From assembly GCA_009760855.2 (NCBI GenBank), contig WPIO01000026.1, positions 2,734,001 to 2,798,000 of the forward strand: DNA of 64,000 nucleotides, given 5' to 3'. Both the position numbers and the translations under genes were made by a program. The notes beneath the pieces are model-generated. The model did not search any database. It was not told where the DNA came from and was given only the letters and a program-made list of their open reading frames with translations. Shown one piece after another: positions 1-10,483 of the stretch. The first letter of the stretch is position 1, and each line of letters opens with the position of its first letter. Origin of the DNA: Cristatella mucedo. Its lineage: Eukaryota; Bryozoa; Phylactolaemata; Cristatellidae.

Positions 1-127
1 CTCCGATGACCTCGACTGACCGGCGCTCGGCGGAGCGCAAGCAGCCCGTATCGTCGAGCAGCCGACGCCGGAGCCGAGACGAACTAGACCGCACCGCACT
101 CGCGCGACTGTCGCTAGCTAGCGACCG
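1..127. other. CpG-rich flank of a solo LTR
   Basis: This stretch is GC-rich and CpG-dense and continues in character after the LTR insertion that follows. It may be part of a promoter-type CpG island, but I see no convincing exon. The island is inferred from base composition only. Confidence 0.4.
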
Positions 128-381
128 TGTGGTTTCGTTTAAATGACGGTACGGCCCCCGATCGTTGTGCGAGTGGGCTGCGACACTCGATGCCGTATGC
201 GGTCGGGATGTGACGTTAGCGATCGTTGTGACGGGGGAGTCGCCGGGAACTCCGCTGGGCGAGAGGGGCGAAGAGAGTCGTGCTTCCCCCCCCCCGTGCT
301 CCGTGCGTAGTGAGAATAAACTGGTGGCACAGGCCGTCGGCTGGCTCGTCCGTTGATGCTCGCGGCGATGACCAGACTACA
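128..381 (+). mobile_element. Solo LTR of a Gypsy-like element (LTR family 1)
   Basis: The 254-bp block starts TGTGG and ends ACTACA, which gives the TG...CA ends of an LTR. It is flanked on both sides by the 5-bp direct repeat GACCG (123-127 and 382-386), a clean target-site duplication. An AATAAA signal lies at 315-320, in the right place for an R-region polyadenylation site. The same sequence recurs at 48852-49097, and its 5' part at 46677. No internal retroviral sequence is attached, so this is a solo LTR left by recombination between two LTRs. Confidence 0.85.
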
Positions 382-1120
382 GACCGAACGGCAGCGCCGC
401 GACGACGAGTCGGAGACGCGTGCGCGAGGCGCCGCGCAGGCGTTAGCAGTGCTGAACAACGGGTCAAGGGTCAAACTTTGTGCGGACGATTTGTCCTCCG
501 CGGCGTTTGACACTGGCTGCGCTTCCTGTGGTTCCGCGCGTTGCCCGTGCCCGCCCCGCCCCCCAGCGGGGTCAATGCGTCGTACGACGCGAGCTGCCTT
601 TGAGTGCACGGCTTCGAACCAAACGCAGCCGAACGAACCAAACTCCCGCTACGTCGGTAGCCCTCCCCCATAACCTTGACTAGCTTCATCTTGCTTGGCT
701 TCGTCGACCGCTGCCGTAAGATGCCGCCAAAGATGGCTCCGGTATTTAAAGGGAGCCCGTCGCGCAGATCGAACGGCTGGCTGAGCAGAGCTATTCAACT
801 TGTCCTCGCACCGCACGGGGGCTTAGCGATTCAGCCAGACATGGAAAAGATTCGGCCAAGTTTTGCATTCAGCCTGACGAGTAGCTCACTCTATCCTACT
901 GGCCACCTTGGAAAGTTAGTCTGCTGCTCTGAAGTAAGTCATAATCTGGCTGGGCATAATAGTTCGCAAGGGGAAATTTGTGGCTTGCGCATGACCGTGA
1001 ATGCTGTCGAACTGTTCACAGCTAGACCAGGTGGTTCCAGAGACAGTTTGTTTAGCTCGAAGTTGGCTGAGCTGCTGTTTGGACAAGTGGAGACACTGAT
1101 CAGACTAGGGAAGGGCGAAA
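382..1120. other. CpG-rich to unique DNA, no supported gene
   Basis: The CpG-rich island continues to about 660 and then fades into sequence of ordinary composition. Short open frames exist on both strands (for example a 150-codon plus frame from 676), but none shows a recognisable domain or convincing splice sites. It could be a promoter and 5' UTR of a gene running off the window. Confidence 0.35.
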
Positions 1121-1121
1121 A

Positions 1122-1185
1122 AAGTTAGCTGATTCGACCGCCTCGTTTATACAGCGCCAGAAGAGCCTTTACGGTCCAAGCTAAT
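1122..1185 (-). mobile_element. SINE A, 3' tail fragment
   Basis: The top strand reads TTAGCTGATT followed by a tract ending in AGAAGAGCCTTTACGG. This is the reverse complement of the conserved SINE A tail (AAGGCTCTTCTG...GAGGCTGTTAAATCAGCT). Only the 3' end is present and the tRNA head is missing. Confidence 0.55.
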
Positions 1186-1700
1186 TTACTTTCTCATTCA
1201 CGCACGCCTACTTTGCACAAGTTCAGATTCATCTGTTCTAGTTAGATAAGGATGGAACTACGCTCTATAGTACGGATTCACACAGTCGAAGGCGTTGGCG
1301 CATCAATGGCGAAGCGTTGCAGATTGGAGCAAAGACAAAATGAAGCTGCATGACATGTCTGCCTATTGCAATCGCTAACGAACTGCGTTTACGAGAATTT
1401 TAGGCATTTCCAATCCACATTTGATGCCCAGTCACACTTCCAGAGTGAAAAATATTCTTTCCCTATCTTTATTTCGATTAGTTACATCATTCTCTGCTTT
1501 TATAAAATGCTGCTTAACGCCACGAACTCTTTTGCAGTCTGGACAGCTGCAGCAGGGCGACACCAATCCTGCCGCGGTATTAGCCAGGTTCAGTTTGCTC
1601 TCGGAAGGGTAAAACGGTTTTGTATTAATCCATCCCGGCGCAGCTTGACCCCGAGCTCATCATATCATTAAGAATACCAAAGGCCAAACCAACTGTCATT
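1186..1700. other. Unassigned sequence
   Basis: About 500 bp with no repeat family that I can match elsewhere in the window and no convincing exon. Open frames of about 100 codons occur on the plus strand but are AT-rich and featureless. Confidence 0.3.
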
Positions 1701-1704
1701 CACA

Positions 1705-1860
1705 GTCTGGTTTGGCCCGCGTGGTTAAGATGCTTGCCTTTGACGAAGAAAGTAAAGATGCTTTGCATTTGACGACCGACGGTCGTAGGCTTGAGCCCTA
1801 CGACTTGTGTGAAGCGCCTGGATAGAGATTCACTTCTCTCAGGGTGCTATACAAATAAAT
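1705..1860 (+). mobile_element. SINE B (tRNA head, LINE A tail)
   Basis: The head has an A-box-like run (TGGCCCGCGTGGTTAAGATG) and a B-box-like GGCTTGAGCCC near 1790, as in a tRNA-derived Pol III promoter. The 3' part, GAAGCGCCTGGATAGAGATT and on to the CTCTCAGGGTGCTATAC end, matches the 3' hairpin of LINE A. A tRNA head with a LINE tail is the standard structure of a tRNA-derived SINE. Confidence 0.7.
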
Positions 1861-1989
1861 TATATAGTCTGAGCTTGCGAGTCAGCTGGCTCCGCCGCTC
1901 ATTCTTCTATGCAGAGCAAATAGTTTATATATTAATAGTTATATTATTAGTTAATAGTCCTATTCAGAGCGTATACATATACACACTGT

Positions 1990-2021
<32 letters not shown>

Positions 2022-2031
2022 GGTATATATA

Positions 2032-2086
<55 letters not shown>

Positions 2087-2145
2087 TATATATTGAAAAT
2101 TCTGCGATGGTCAGAAAAAAGGGAATATATATATATATATATTTT
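1990..2145. repeat. (AT)n microsatellite
   Basis: Long alternating TA tracts (about 1996-2090, with a second short one at 2126-2145) are broken by a few imperfections. The open frames across it (Tyr-Ile repeats) are artefacts of the dinucleotide. Confidence 0.95.
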
Positions 2146-2171
2146 ATAAAAGAGAGCTCACTGCATGTTGA

Positions 2172-5170
2172 GGGTTCGACGAATTACCGAAATCCGCTCT
2201 AATCAGGCTAACATCGACCGGACATTAGCGTTGCCAGCTCAAATTGTATGTCGATACTGTAGTACACGTTCGGTTATATCTATCCAACAAATTGCATGTT
2301 GCTTCGCGAATGCGCACTTATGCAAATGAGCTTCGACGAAGGACGCCTACACTGCAATCCGTGATAGTTCCCGTCAAATCCACCACAAACCAGCTGCGCA
2401 CAGCTACAAACAGTTTGGAATATCAAACAACGCTACATGTACAATGTACCCAGAAAACGTCGCGGGAGTCCGCTCGCGAGTTCGCACGAAGTCCACTTAG
2501 ATAACATTGCTGTGGCCCAGGCCAATATCGCCATCCACTGCATTCCACCGTGCAATGACAGAAATTCTGTTCGAAAATCTTCTTGTTTTGATTGCATATG
2601 ACTGCACAGTGTGAGACAACTGCACTTAAAAACCTTCACTTGCATCGGCGCTGCCGTTCTCGTGCAATGTGCTGCAATCGACAGCAGTAGTCCGGGGATA
2701 ATACCAAAATTCACTTCAATCCACCGGATCAAGTGCGTAGAAAATCGATATAGATTGCGCCGAGCTCAGTTTTTATTGCGTATCATCTTACTGTGTGCAT
2801 AACCACGTAAAATAAAAAGAAATTGTGCATCCTCGCACTGCGGCAATGGGCGGCAATAGCCTGAAATGACCAGGAAAACTACCGAAATCCACTCTATTCC
2901 ACTGCATTCATCCTCAAATCGCCACCGCAAAGATCTAACTGACATAGCATGTAGGACTAAACTCAGTTTAAAGTGCACCCACAAAATTGCGCTCCATTGT
3001 GCACACGCATTCTCATGCAATTAATTGCAATCGACTGCAACGACCCGGCCCCACACCGCGATCGAACTCAAACCGCCGAAATCCGCTGCAATCCGCCGCA
3101 CAGTGACCAGAACGCGTACACTAGAATCTGTAATTAAGATTGCACGCTGCTTTACTCTTCGGCTATTGTGTACTCACATAACTTCACTGTAATTGCATTG
3201 ACCATTCTGCAGCAATGCACTGCAACTGCTCAGCCAAGTGCGTCAATCCACCGAAACCCGCTGCACAACGACCAAACTATCTACACTTTAAGCTCTAATA
3301 GTGATTGCACGTTGCTCTAATCTTCGACTATCGTGTAATCGCACAATTTCCCTGCAATTGCTTCGACCATTCGGCAGCAATGCACTGCAATTGACTGCAA
3401 TGGTCCGGTCCAATACCACAATCTACAGCCATCTGATGCAAAATACCCTGAAATCGGTTTTGCAATGCTCCAGTTTTCAATGCATGTTACAAAGGATGCC
3501 GGTTAAGGTGGGCCACATTGTTTAAGCAATTTCTCTCGTACAATCTCGGGCAATGCATGACAATCTCCACCAACGGCTTGGATCGAAGCAGCGATCCACT
3601 GCAATCCATGGCAACTCAACCGGAAATTGGCTGCACGAAGTGCGAATTGTCAATTGTCATCGCATTTCACATTTCTTTGTGCTAAAAGTGAAATCGTAGG
3701 ACTTTCAAGCGATTTTGCACGCTAATTGTCGACGATGCACGGCAATCGACAGCTATGGCAGGGACTAATACCGAAATCTGCGGCAAATCGACGAGAAATC
3801 GGCTGCACCAAGCTCCAATTCTCATTCCACGTAACATCTAGCTGCGCTCGCAAATACTTTCAACCTTTTCAAGCCCCTCTGACCCTTCAATCTTGGACAA
3901 TACATGGCAATCGACGGCAATGGCTCAGGCAAATACGGCAATCCATTATGATCCATCGCAAATCGCTGGAAATGACTGGGCCAAGATCAGATTTATCTTA
4001 CCTGTCGCAGCCCACTGTGTTTAAAGTGCGATCAAATTCTTTCAACCAATCGCGAACGTACAATCGCAAGCAATGAATGGCAATCGCCAGCAATGTCCCG
4101 GGCCGATGCCTCTAATCGCGGCAAATTGACGAGAAATTGTCAGCGTGAAGCCAAATTGTCATTGCATGTAGCATTCTGCTGCATCCAAAGTAAAACCGTG
4201 GCATGCTCAAGATGCTTTGCTCGTTAATTGTCAGCAATGCACGGCAATCCACAGCTACGGTAGGGGCCGATAGGGAAATCCATGAACAATTGACAAGATT
4301 GGCTGCAATAAACTGCAACTCTCATTCCACGTGACATGTACCAGTGCGTGCATAATTTTCACCCATTGTGTGCGTTCAATCGACGGTAATGCAGGACAAT
4401 CGACGGCTATGGCCCGGGGAAATACGCCAAACCATAACGGTCAGTTACAAATGGACCGACAGTTGCTGAGAGAAGATCAAACGTTTCTTGCGTATTTTAC
4501 TACACTGCATTAAAAGTGCAGCCACATCCTTTTAAGCAATCGACAAAGGCACAATCGAGGGCAATGGACGACAATCGATGGCAACGGCCCGGCCTCTACC
4601 GCAATCTGTTTCAAATTTGCTGGAAATCGGCTGTTTGAATTTTTAATTGTCCTACCACATAATGACCACTGTGGGCGCACATTCTGTCATTTTGCGCATT
4701 CAACCTTGAGCAGGGAATTTGACGGCAATCGCCAGAGACAATACAGCAATATGTGATTTTCTATTACAATTACAAACAACGCTGGTGGGAGAAGATCCAA
4801 TTTTTCTTGTGTATTACAGTACGTTGTATTAACAGTGCAACCGCATCCTTTCAACTTATCTCGAATGTACATTCGAGGGTAATTCGCGGCAACGACCTGA
4901 GAAAATACGGAAATCTATGACGGTCCATTAATAATAGACTGGTCGCTGCTGGGTGACGCTCCCATTAAGATTTCTCGCTCGTGTACTCTAATTTTGGTGC
5001 ACCCAGGAAATGCCAACGGAATAGGTCACTGCAATGCAAGCAGTAGCCATTGCCCATGCCAATACATTAATCTTCTACAATCCGTCGTAAACCGACTGCA
5101 ACTAGGCTGTGCAAAGCTACAGTATACATCAGGCATTACATCGCACATTTTTTAAAGTGCAAAAACTGAA
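2172..5170 (+). mobile_element. Satellite-carrying TIR element, copy 1 (3' end not found)
   Basis: The element opens with the terminal sequence GGGTTCGACGAATTACCG at 2172, matching the termini of the complete copy at 44527-46118 (inverted). The body is a diverged tandem array of about fifteen units of 150-195 bp (mean about 168). Each unit is centred on a GCAATCGACGGCAATGGCC-like core, at about 2675, 2838, 3017, 3212, 3379, 3551, 3737, 3902, 4069, 4231, 4386, 4560, 4723, 4880 and 5030. Positions 2172-2420 and 3620-4935 align with copy 2; about 2420-3620 and 4935-5170 are extra units. No closing terminal repeat was found before 5330, so the right end is truncated or diverged. No transposase is visible, so this is a non-autonomous element. 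Confidence 0.65.
2640..5060. repeat. Diverged ~168-bp tandem repeat array
   Basis: Recurring motifs inside each unit are the GCAAT/GACGGCAATGG core, a TACCGCAATC-like block, an AAATCGGCTGCA-like block and a CTGCATTAAAAGTGCA-like block. Units are roughly nucleosome-sized and diverged from one another, so the array is old. The spacing was measured by eye from the positions of the cores. Confidence 0.7.
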
Positions 5171-5328
5171 AGTTCGCACCTCTGGAAACTTCCTCCACAG
5201 CCCACGGGTAGAGCACGATAAATAAATATTTATCATTTTCACCAAAGCATCACTACAGCTGTGCGAGCCTGAAGTTTAACTTATTAATGAAGCTTCTCGC
5301 CTTACCACTAATGCCTTAGCGCTCACCG

Positions 5329-5329
<1 letters not shown>

Positions 5330-5417
<88 letters not shown>
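5330..5417. repeat. (AT)n microsatellite
   Basis: A nearly pure AT dinucleotide run of about 87 bp. Its flanks (GGAATAT before, ATAAGCGAGAGCTCACTGCA after) resemble those of the AT tract at 2122-2165, so the two tracts may belong to copies of one small repeat. Confidence 0.95.
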
Positions 5418-5419
<2 letters not shown>

Positions 5420-5673
5420 CGAGAGCTCACTGCACGTGGATTCATTTATCTGAGTCATAGTAGAAATAGTCATTGTACGGTCACGGACGACAACGCTGAC
5501 CATCTTGCCGGATGACAAAAGTGCGACATCTTGCCGCGTAACGGACAGACATTCTCGCTTAGATTACTAGATATATAAGCGAAACTATATATTTTTTTAT
5601 ACACATATACATACATACATATATATATTATACATATATTATACATATATATATATATATATACACACACACA

Positions 5674-5748
<75 letters not shown>

Positions 5749-5850
5749 ACTAGAATTTTCTGATCGTTGTAAAATTTCAGAAAATCCAAGTTTTTACGAT
5801 CATAAATACAGGAAACTGATACAGCTGAGACCTACATAAAGCAAATTTGC
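5418..5850. repeat. AT/ATAC-rich microsatellite block and spacer
   Basis: 5418-5580 is unassigned spacer. 5580-5745 is a patchwork of TA, ATAC and ATGT dinucleotide and tetranucleotide runs. No gene is supported here. Confidence 0.8.
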
Positions 5851-6290
5851 TTGTTTTTTGAGACCACAGCGTGTGAGAAATTGGCACTTACGCAATCTTA
5901 CCACTGCCGCTTGTGTGGCGGTCCAGTCGCTGCATATGCTTCCACACCAGACGTCCTGTCGCGAATGCGCTTCCACTACGGACACCCTTTTGTGCCAGAA
6001 CTCCCGCATTCGAGTGGCTGCTACCGAAGCGTCTTTACTGACCGATCTACTTGGCGAAGTCGTCTATGGAAAATATCGCTTCGATATTGTGGTTCCATTC
6101 CGGTTCTGGATGACACTGCTTCTGCCAGAGCTCGTGAAATGTGCATCTCCGGCGGAAAGCAAAGCATACGAAGCAAGGCAAAGCAAGATTCAATGGGCGC
6201 ATCTCCAGTATTTGATGCATTGTTTTTTTTTAGCTGCCCCTCGTATGCTCTCCCTCGTCCACTGCAGCGATGAATCACTGTAACTTTGTG
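5850..6290 (+). other. Open but unrecognised plus-strand region
   Basis: Two overlapping plus frames stay open for about 140 codons each (5851-6273 and 5858-6283). One has a CHCRLCGG stretch that could suggest a zinc-binding knuckle, but I recognise no domain. It lies directly upstream of a LINE endonuclease remnant in the same orientation, so it may be the end of that LINE's first ORF or its 5' region. Confidence 0.3.
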
Positions 6291-6309
6291 GCCAACAGGC
6301 CGGCTATAC

Positions 6310-6715
6310 TCCTGGCGGGTACTCTTAACATATGCCTATGGAATGCACGTTCGCCGTGCAATGAACTAATAAGCAGACCAGATATTATACGCTCTTGACC
6401 TGCTTGCTATGACCCAACCTGGCTGAAATCGATTTAAGTTCTACCGTATGCGACGGCACCCGGACATAACTGGCAAGCTTCTATTCAGTCCTTATATCGA
6501 GCGCAGTAGAAAGTGGGACTGAAGTAGCCACTGTCCATCGTTCCCCCTCAATTTCAGGTCGTTTTCAGTTTTCCACGAAGCAATCCTTTGAATCTGTTGT
6601 TTTAAGTCCCTCCGATAGTAAGTTGTCAATAGTGGCAGTTTTAACCACTTCAATCAGGGATCAAGTTTTATTTAATTTCAGATCATTCAGGTCTTGATTC
6701 GGTGATCCAAGAAAA
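6310..6715 (+). pseudogene. LINE ORF2 endonuclease-domain remnant
   Basis: Reading the plus strand with frameshifts allowed gives LNICLWNARSPCNE near 6328, then a TWLKS motif near 6418 (the 'TETWL' region of APE-type LINE endonucleases). Later parts match the 'L..PSDS.LSIV.V' strand of CR1/L2 endonucleases near 6600-6640. Stops and frame changes interrupt it, so it is dead. It is the only clear endonuclease segment in the window and probably the 5' part of a LINE A- or B-type element. Confidence 0.6.
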
Positions 6716-6814
6716 TGGCTGGTTCCTTACTGGGCTATATAGACAGACATTTCGGTGAGTCGATCGCCCCCTTATTTCGCAGAATTTTGCACATGGGCCG
6801 ATTAATTTTCTCTT

Positions 6815-7670
6815 GTATGTATGTATGTATCTCCGTCTGTAACTCCACAAAGTCACAAAGACCATGCGGGTGTTACGCAGGAAAGTTTTGTATAGCACAC
6901 TCACAGCCTAAGCGGCTTTCGGTACGCATTCGGTAGCCAACAGACTTCGTCTCACGCAACAAAGAGAAAGTGGGAAGCATAGCAGAGTCAGGAGAGCAGT
7001 TGAGGTAGTGAGTAGCATAGAAATAGCAGCTCAGGAACGCTGAAAGGGATGAGCCATAGCCGGCAGTAGGAGAGTAGTTGTTGTTGCGTAAGAAGTGTGG
7101 AAGCGAGTTCCACAATCTAGGACCTGCAGAGCTAAAGCTTCTGTCGCTAACTGTCTTGTGAAGGGGAGGAATGGGACAGCTAATTTATTGTCCACACAGG
7201 ATTTGCATGCTGACCCTGTGCATGTCACCCCTAACCATATTATTCATTTCGTTTGTTTTTTCAAGCATGATTTTACTTGCCATTCAATTGCATTTCACTT
7301 TACAGCAAATGTAAAGTGCCTAGAGAGAGATTAAGTTCTCTGAGGGCGCTTTATCAAGTGAATTATTATTATTATTATTATTACCTGAGGGCTTTAACAG
7401 GCTGAAACTAATGCAGCTCTTGTGGCCCATGTGCACGGACTTGCAGATGACAATGGTTACACACTCGATCAAATATTCTATCGCAATTTTGGCCAGTCAA
7501 CTCCTATTTTAACTAAATTCTGCTCTTCTGGCCACATGGGGATCTCAATTAGTAAGCAGTTCATGTCCCCTTCTAAATTAAAAATCATCTGTGAACTAAG
7601 TTGTGCTAAGACATGTGACAATTTTAGCTCCCCCGCCGTCTTACAGCAATGGTAAGGTGCTCGCTCTTCA
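6815..7670 (-). mobile_element. LINE B copy, interrupted by LINE A at 7196-7383
   Basis: Read on the minus strand, the segment 7195-6815 gives the LINE B 3' end: GPRLWNSLPHFLRN (the C-terminal motif of CR1/L2-type ORF2), then a noncoding tail ending TCTGTAACTCCACAAAGTC and a short (ATAC)n run. After the LINE A insertion, upstream LINE B sequence resumes at about 7384 (ACCTGAGGGCTTTAACAGG, compare ACCTGATGGCACAAGG predicted from the copy at 61.8 kb). The upstream limit near 7670 is uncertain. Confidence 0.6.
7196..7383 (+). mobile_element. LINE A 3' fragment inserted in LINE B
   Basis: Only the 3' UTR is present: TTTGCATGCTGACCCTGTGC, then the conserved hairpin (AAAGTGCCTAGAGAGAGATT...GAGGGCGCTTT) and an (ATT)n tail. 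It is a severely 5'-truncated insertion of about 190 bp, which is typical of target-primed reverse transcription. It splits the LINE B copy around it. Confidence 0.8.
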
Positions 7671-7795
7671 CGACACAGGTCGTGGGTTCGAGACCTGCAA
7701 AGGGCTGTCCTTAATTGCCCATTGCAAGCGAGGGTGATGGCCGTTAAGGCTCTTCGGCTGCTATAAAAATGAGGCTGTTAAATCAGCTAATCTTA
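7640..7795 (+). mobile_element. SINE A
   Basis: It has the tRNA-like region with B box GGGTTCGAGACC near 7683, a body (TGCAAGCGAGGGTGATGGCC) and the conserved end AAGGCTCTTCGGCTGCTATA...GAGGCTGTTAAATCAGCT. The A box is degenerate. Copies of the same structure are at 10265, 10484, 13085, 22900, 33275, 41230 and 41588. Confidence 0.8.
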
Positions 7796-8054
7796 ATTGT
7801 TACTGTCATAAAAAACATGCACACTGCACGGCCGTTCTGTACAATGATCCATTCGACCTGCCCCACTGGTCTAACGCTGTAACATGAAACTAGTCGATAT
7901 TCTAAATGATTTGCTACCCTGAATTGATTGAGCGGATTAAACACCCTCTACCAGATGGCCACTAGCTCGTAGCAGATATTAAACTAGCTAGGGTTACATA
8001 GTGCAAGCTTGAAAGAGCGTACCAAAGATCCGGCCTGGCTGTCCGTCGACTTAA
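7796..8054. other. Unassigned spacer
   Basis: No repeat family or exon is recognised in this short stretch between two SINE copies. Confidence 0.3.
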
Positions 8055-8200
8055 AAAGATATTTAATTTGCATAGCGCCCTATGAAAACTTACTTCAGGC
8101 ATTGAACACGTGCCACGGAGCTCGAGCCCACGACCTTGTACAGGCCTCGGTCGGGGCTAGCACCTTAATCGCTGAGCCAAACCAGCTCGACTTGAATACG
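8055..8200 (-). mobile_element. SINE B
   Basis: Reading the minus strand, the head is CGAGCTGGTTTGGCTCAGCG (A box) and a B box GGGCTCGAGCTCC near 8120. The LINE A-type tail follows in degenerate form, ending GGGCGCTATGCAAATT. It is the same family as the better copy at 63440-63600. Confidence 0.7.
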
Positions 8201-8760
8201 AAGGCTATAGTAGGTCTTAACAGTTCAGCTTGGCTAAGACAAAACCGAACCTCTACAAATACATAGTTAAAGCACAGATCCGAAATCCAAATATGCTAAT
8301 GTCTAGAATCAACCACCTCATAAAGAGGCTCCCAGACCAGTACCTTACTTAACGATCCTTACGGTAATCTAGCAGATATTTGGACCTATCCAAATTAGCT
8401 TCCCACCTAGCCTCCGATCGCACCACTTTCTGTTGATCCTTGTCGATTGATCTTGCCCTTGACTAAATTTAAATCTCTTTTAGTCAACTGCATTCAGTTA
8501 CTTTGCCGACTGATACCAAGTAATCTCCTGCTTTGAAGGCATTCGTAAAAAGAAGCTCAACATATGCCGTATTTCTCATTTCTTTTTCTCCATCCGAGGT
8601 AGTTGTCCTTTGTATGTTTGAGCATTCTAAACATGGGCACATTGCTACGAATGGCGATTAGTACTTCTCGTACGAGCAGTCCTCTCGTGCACTTTGTACG
8701 CTTGTATAAACTTGATACATTGCTTGTCACTAACTCTTGGTTATTGCTTCTGTTGCTGCG
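8201..8760. other. Unassigned sequence
   Basis: About 560 bp with no convincing repeat match and no exon-like open frame. It may hold old transposon sequence that has diverged past recognition. Confidence 0.3.
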
Positions 8761-8762
8761 AG

Positions 8763-8938
8763 CTGCACAGTGCCTGTAAAGAGATTTGTTTCTCTTTGGA
8801 TGCTATACGAAAAAACATATTACTATTAATAGTAATCATAGTAATAATGATACACTTGATAAAGCACCCTCAAAGTACTCATTCTCTTTCTAGGTGCTTT
8901 ACATTTGGTGCAAAGGATTATTATTATAACACTAGCAA
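8763..8938. mobile_element. Two LINE A 3' tails in opposite orientation
   Basis: 8763-8832 is a plus-strand LINE A terminal hairpin (GTGCCTGTAAAGAGATTTG...GATGCTATAC). 8850-8938 is a minus-strand tail (CACTTGATAAAGCACCCTC...TAGGTGCTTTACATTTG). The two fragments are joined tail to tail through AT-rich (ATT)n sequence, giving a short inverted arrangement. Confidence 0.75.
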
Positions 8939-9203
8939 ATCGCGTGTTTAAACAGTTCAGCATTTCAAGCTCGTGCACTTATTACTACACTATATTCAAA
9001 GTGCACATTTATTGCACCAACCCGGGTCGAAAGTAAGATCCACCAGCTCATTAACAAAGTTCACGGTAACAACCAATCTCTTTTTATTGGTGATCATAAG
9101 CAAGTCAGCCCCTACAGGCTTCCAGAACGTCACAAAACCAGAGAACTTTTCTTGGATGGGTGGGGTCAATCTTACCTCATGCTGCAAGCGTCCACCAACG
9201 CAC

Positions 9204-9262
9204 CTGCTGATCAACACATGAATCAGCCTCGGGTATGATTTGGCCATGAGTAGTCTCTGCGT
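9204..9262 (-). CDS. Candidate cytoplasmic-tail exon of the Ig-like receptor gene
   Basis: On the minus strand an acceptor (TCTAACATCTAG) precedes an open segment of 2 nt plus 19 codons, AETTHGQIIPEADSCVDQQ, followed by a donor CAG|GTGCGT. It starts in phase 1, which fits the phase-1 end of the transmembrane exon at 11737-11838, and ends in phase 0. The peptide is polar and acidic, as a cytoplasmic tail could be, but no domain is recognised. It competes with the candidate last exon at 10724-10855, which would be upstream in the same gene. Splicing here is inferred and unproven. Confidence 0.3.
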
Positions 9263-10264
9263 CTAGATGTTAGAGCTACTATTGTCATATTTCACAGATC
9301 CATCTTGTTGGTCACTTTGAGGTATCATTACGTTCCTATTTCCAACTTGTACGTAGGCTTTTCCATAACTTTCGACATGGATAGTTGTTGTCCTTGCTGT
9401 AAGCATCGAAACAAAAAATCAGGCAGAGGAACCAGCAGCCATGCACTTATGGTGGATGCACTTGTGCAAGCACAAACAGTAAATCATATCTAGCAGCTGC
9501 CGACTTCAAGGCAGCCGCTATCTACAGAAGCACCGACATGACAATGACCTAAAGGATCCACATAACAAATTGCTTAACTCGGAGTGAATATTTAAAAAAG
9601 GCGTGTTGAGCTAAATTCCTGCTCCTCTTTCCAGTGAGGTACAGTAAGACAGTGGATATTTTCAACATTTTTTATTCCTTCTTACATGCTGGTTAAATAG
9701 TCTTGTAGCATCCGCTTCACTATTAGCGGGTGCTGCTATGCGTTCTGAGGGGGTTCAGTGTTATCTAGACGTGGCACTGATTCGGTGACCACTCATCAGT
9801 CACTCTTCAGTCTGGTATTGAATGCAGGGCTTTGGTAGCCGTCATCACGCGAGGTGCTCTGCACTCGAAGCATAATCCTGAAGTGATAAGTATGTTTCAG
9901 CTGTTCATTATTGGTCAGTTTTATTTCACAAGCTCCCTCTAAAACGGTAGACGTGGCAGTAAAGCAGGCTCATCAGAAGAACTTACACAGGATACAGCTT
10001 ACTAGGATACAGTGGAACACGCACGTGTTGCGACATGCCGGCACAGACTGGTCGCTGATATAGTGCCGGTGCTAAGCAGACAAAGTGCAAGCTCTACCTA
10101 GGCATGCTCGTGCAATCGCTCATGCAATGCACCCAGAGAGGTTAAATGTGCAGTAAAGTATGAGGTTCAGGAACAAGTTTGCGCACTGTATTTTTCATTA
10201 AATTCATTATATTACTATTAAAATCACGGCGGCGCATGCACTCCTTTTTCAACCTTATAAAGGT
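9263..10264. other. Unassigned sequence
   Basis: About 1 kb with no repeat family I can match inside the window and no exon that meets splice and frame criteria on either strand. It lies in the region of the receptor gene's 3' end. Confidence 0.3.
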
Positions 10265-10430
10265 TAGCTGATTAAGTATCCTCATTCATATAGCAGCAGT
10301 AGAGCCTTTGCAACCACCGTCCATCTAGAAGCTGATAAAAAATGATTGTCTGCTGCAGGACTCGAACCAACGACTTGGGGCCATGCAAGCCCCTTAGCCC
10401 AAGGGTAGACCCATCGCATGCAGCAGTTTG
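10265..10430 (-). mobile_element. SINE A (degenerate)
   Basis: Read on the minus strand, it has a tRNA-like head with B box GGTTCGAGTCC (top strand GGACTCGAACC near 10358) and a tail ending in TTAGCTGATTAAG on the top strand. The body is interrupted by extra bases. It sits tail-out next to the plus-strand SINE A copy at 10484. Confidence 0.65.
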
Positions 10431-10483
10431 CACTTTTGCAGGTAGCCACTTGAAGCTTTCCTGATGTCAGCGGTCATATAGAG

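Noticed and set aside
5850-6290. A zinc-finger gene based on CHCRLCGG
   Set aside because: Only one Cys/His cluster is present, with no second pair at suitable spacing, and a competing frame of the same length exists.
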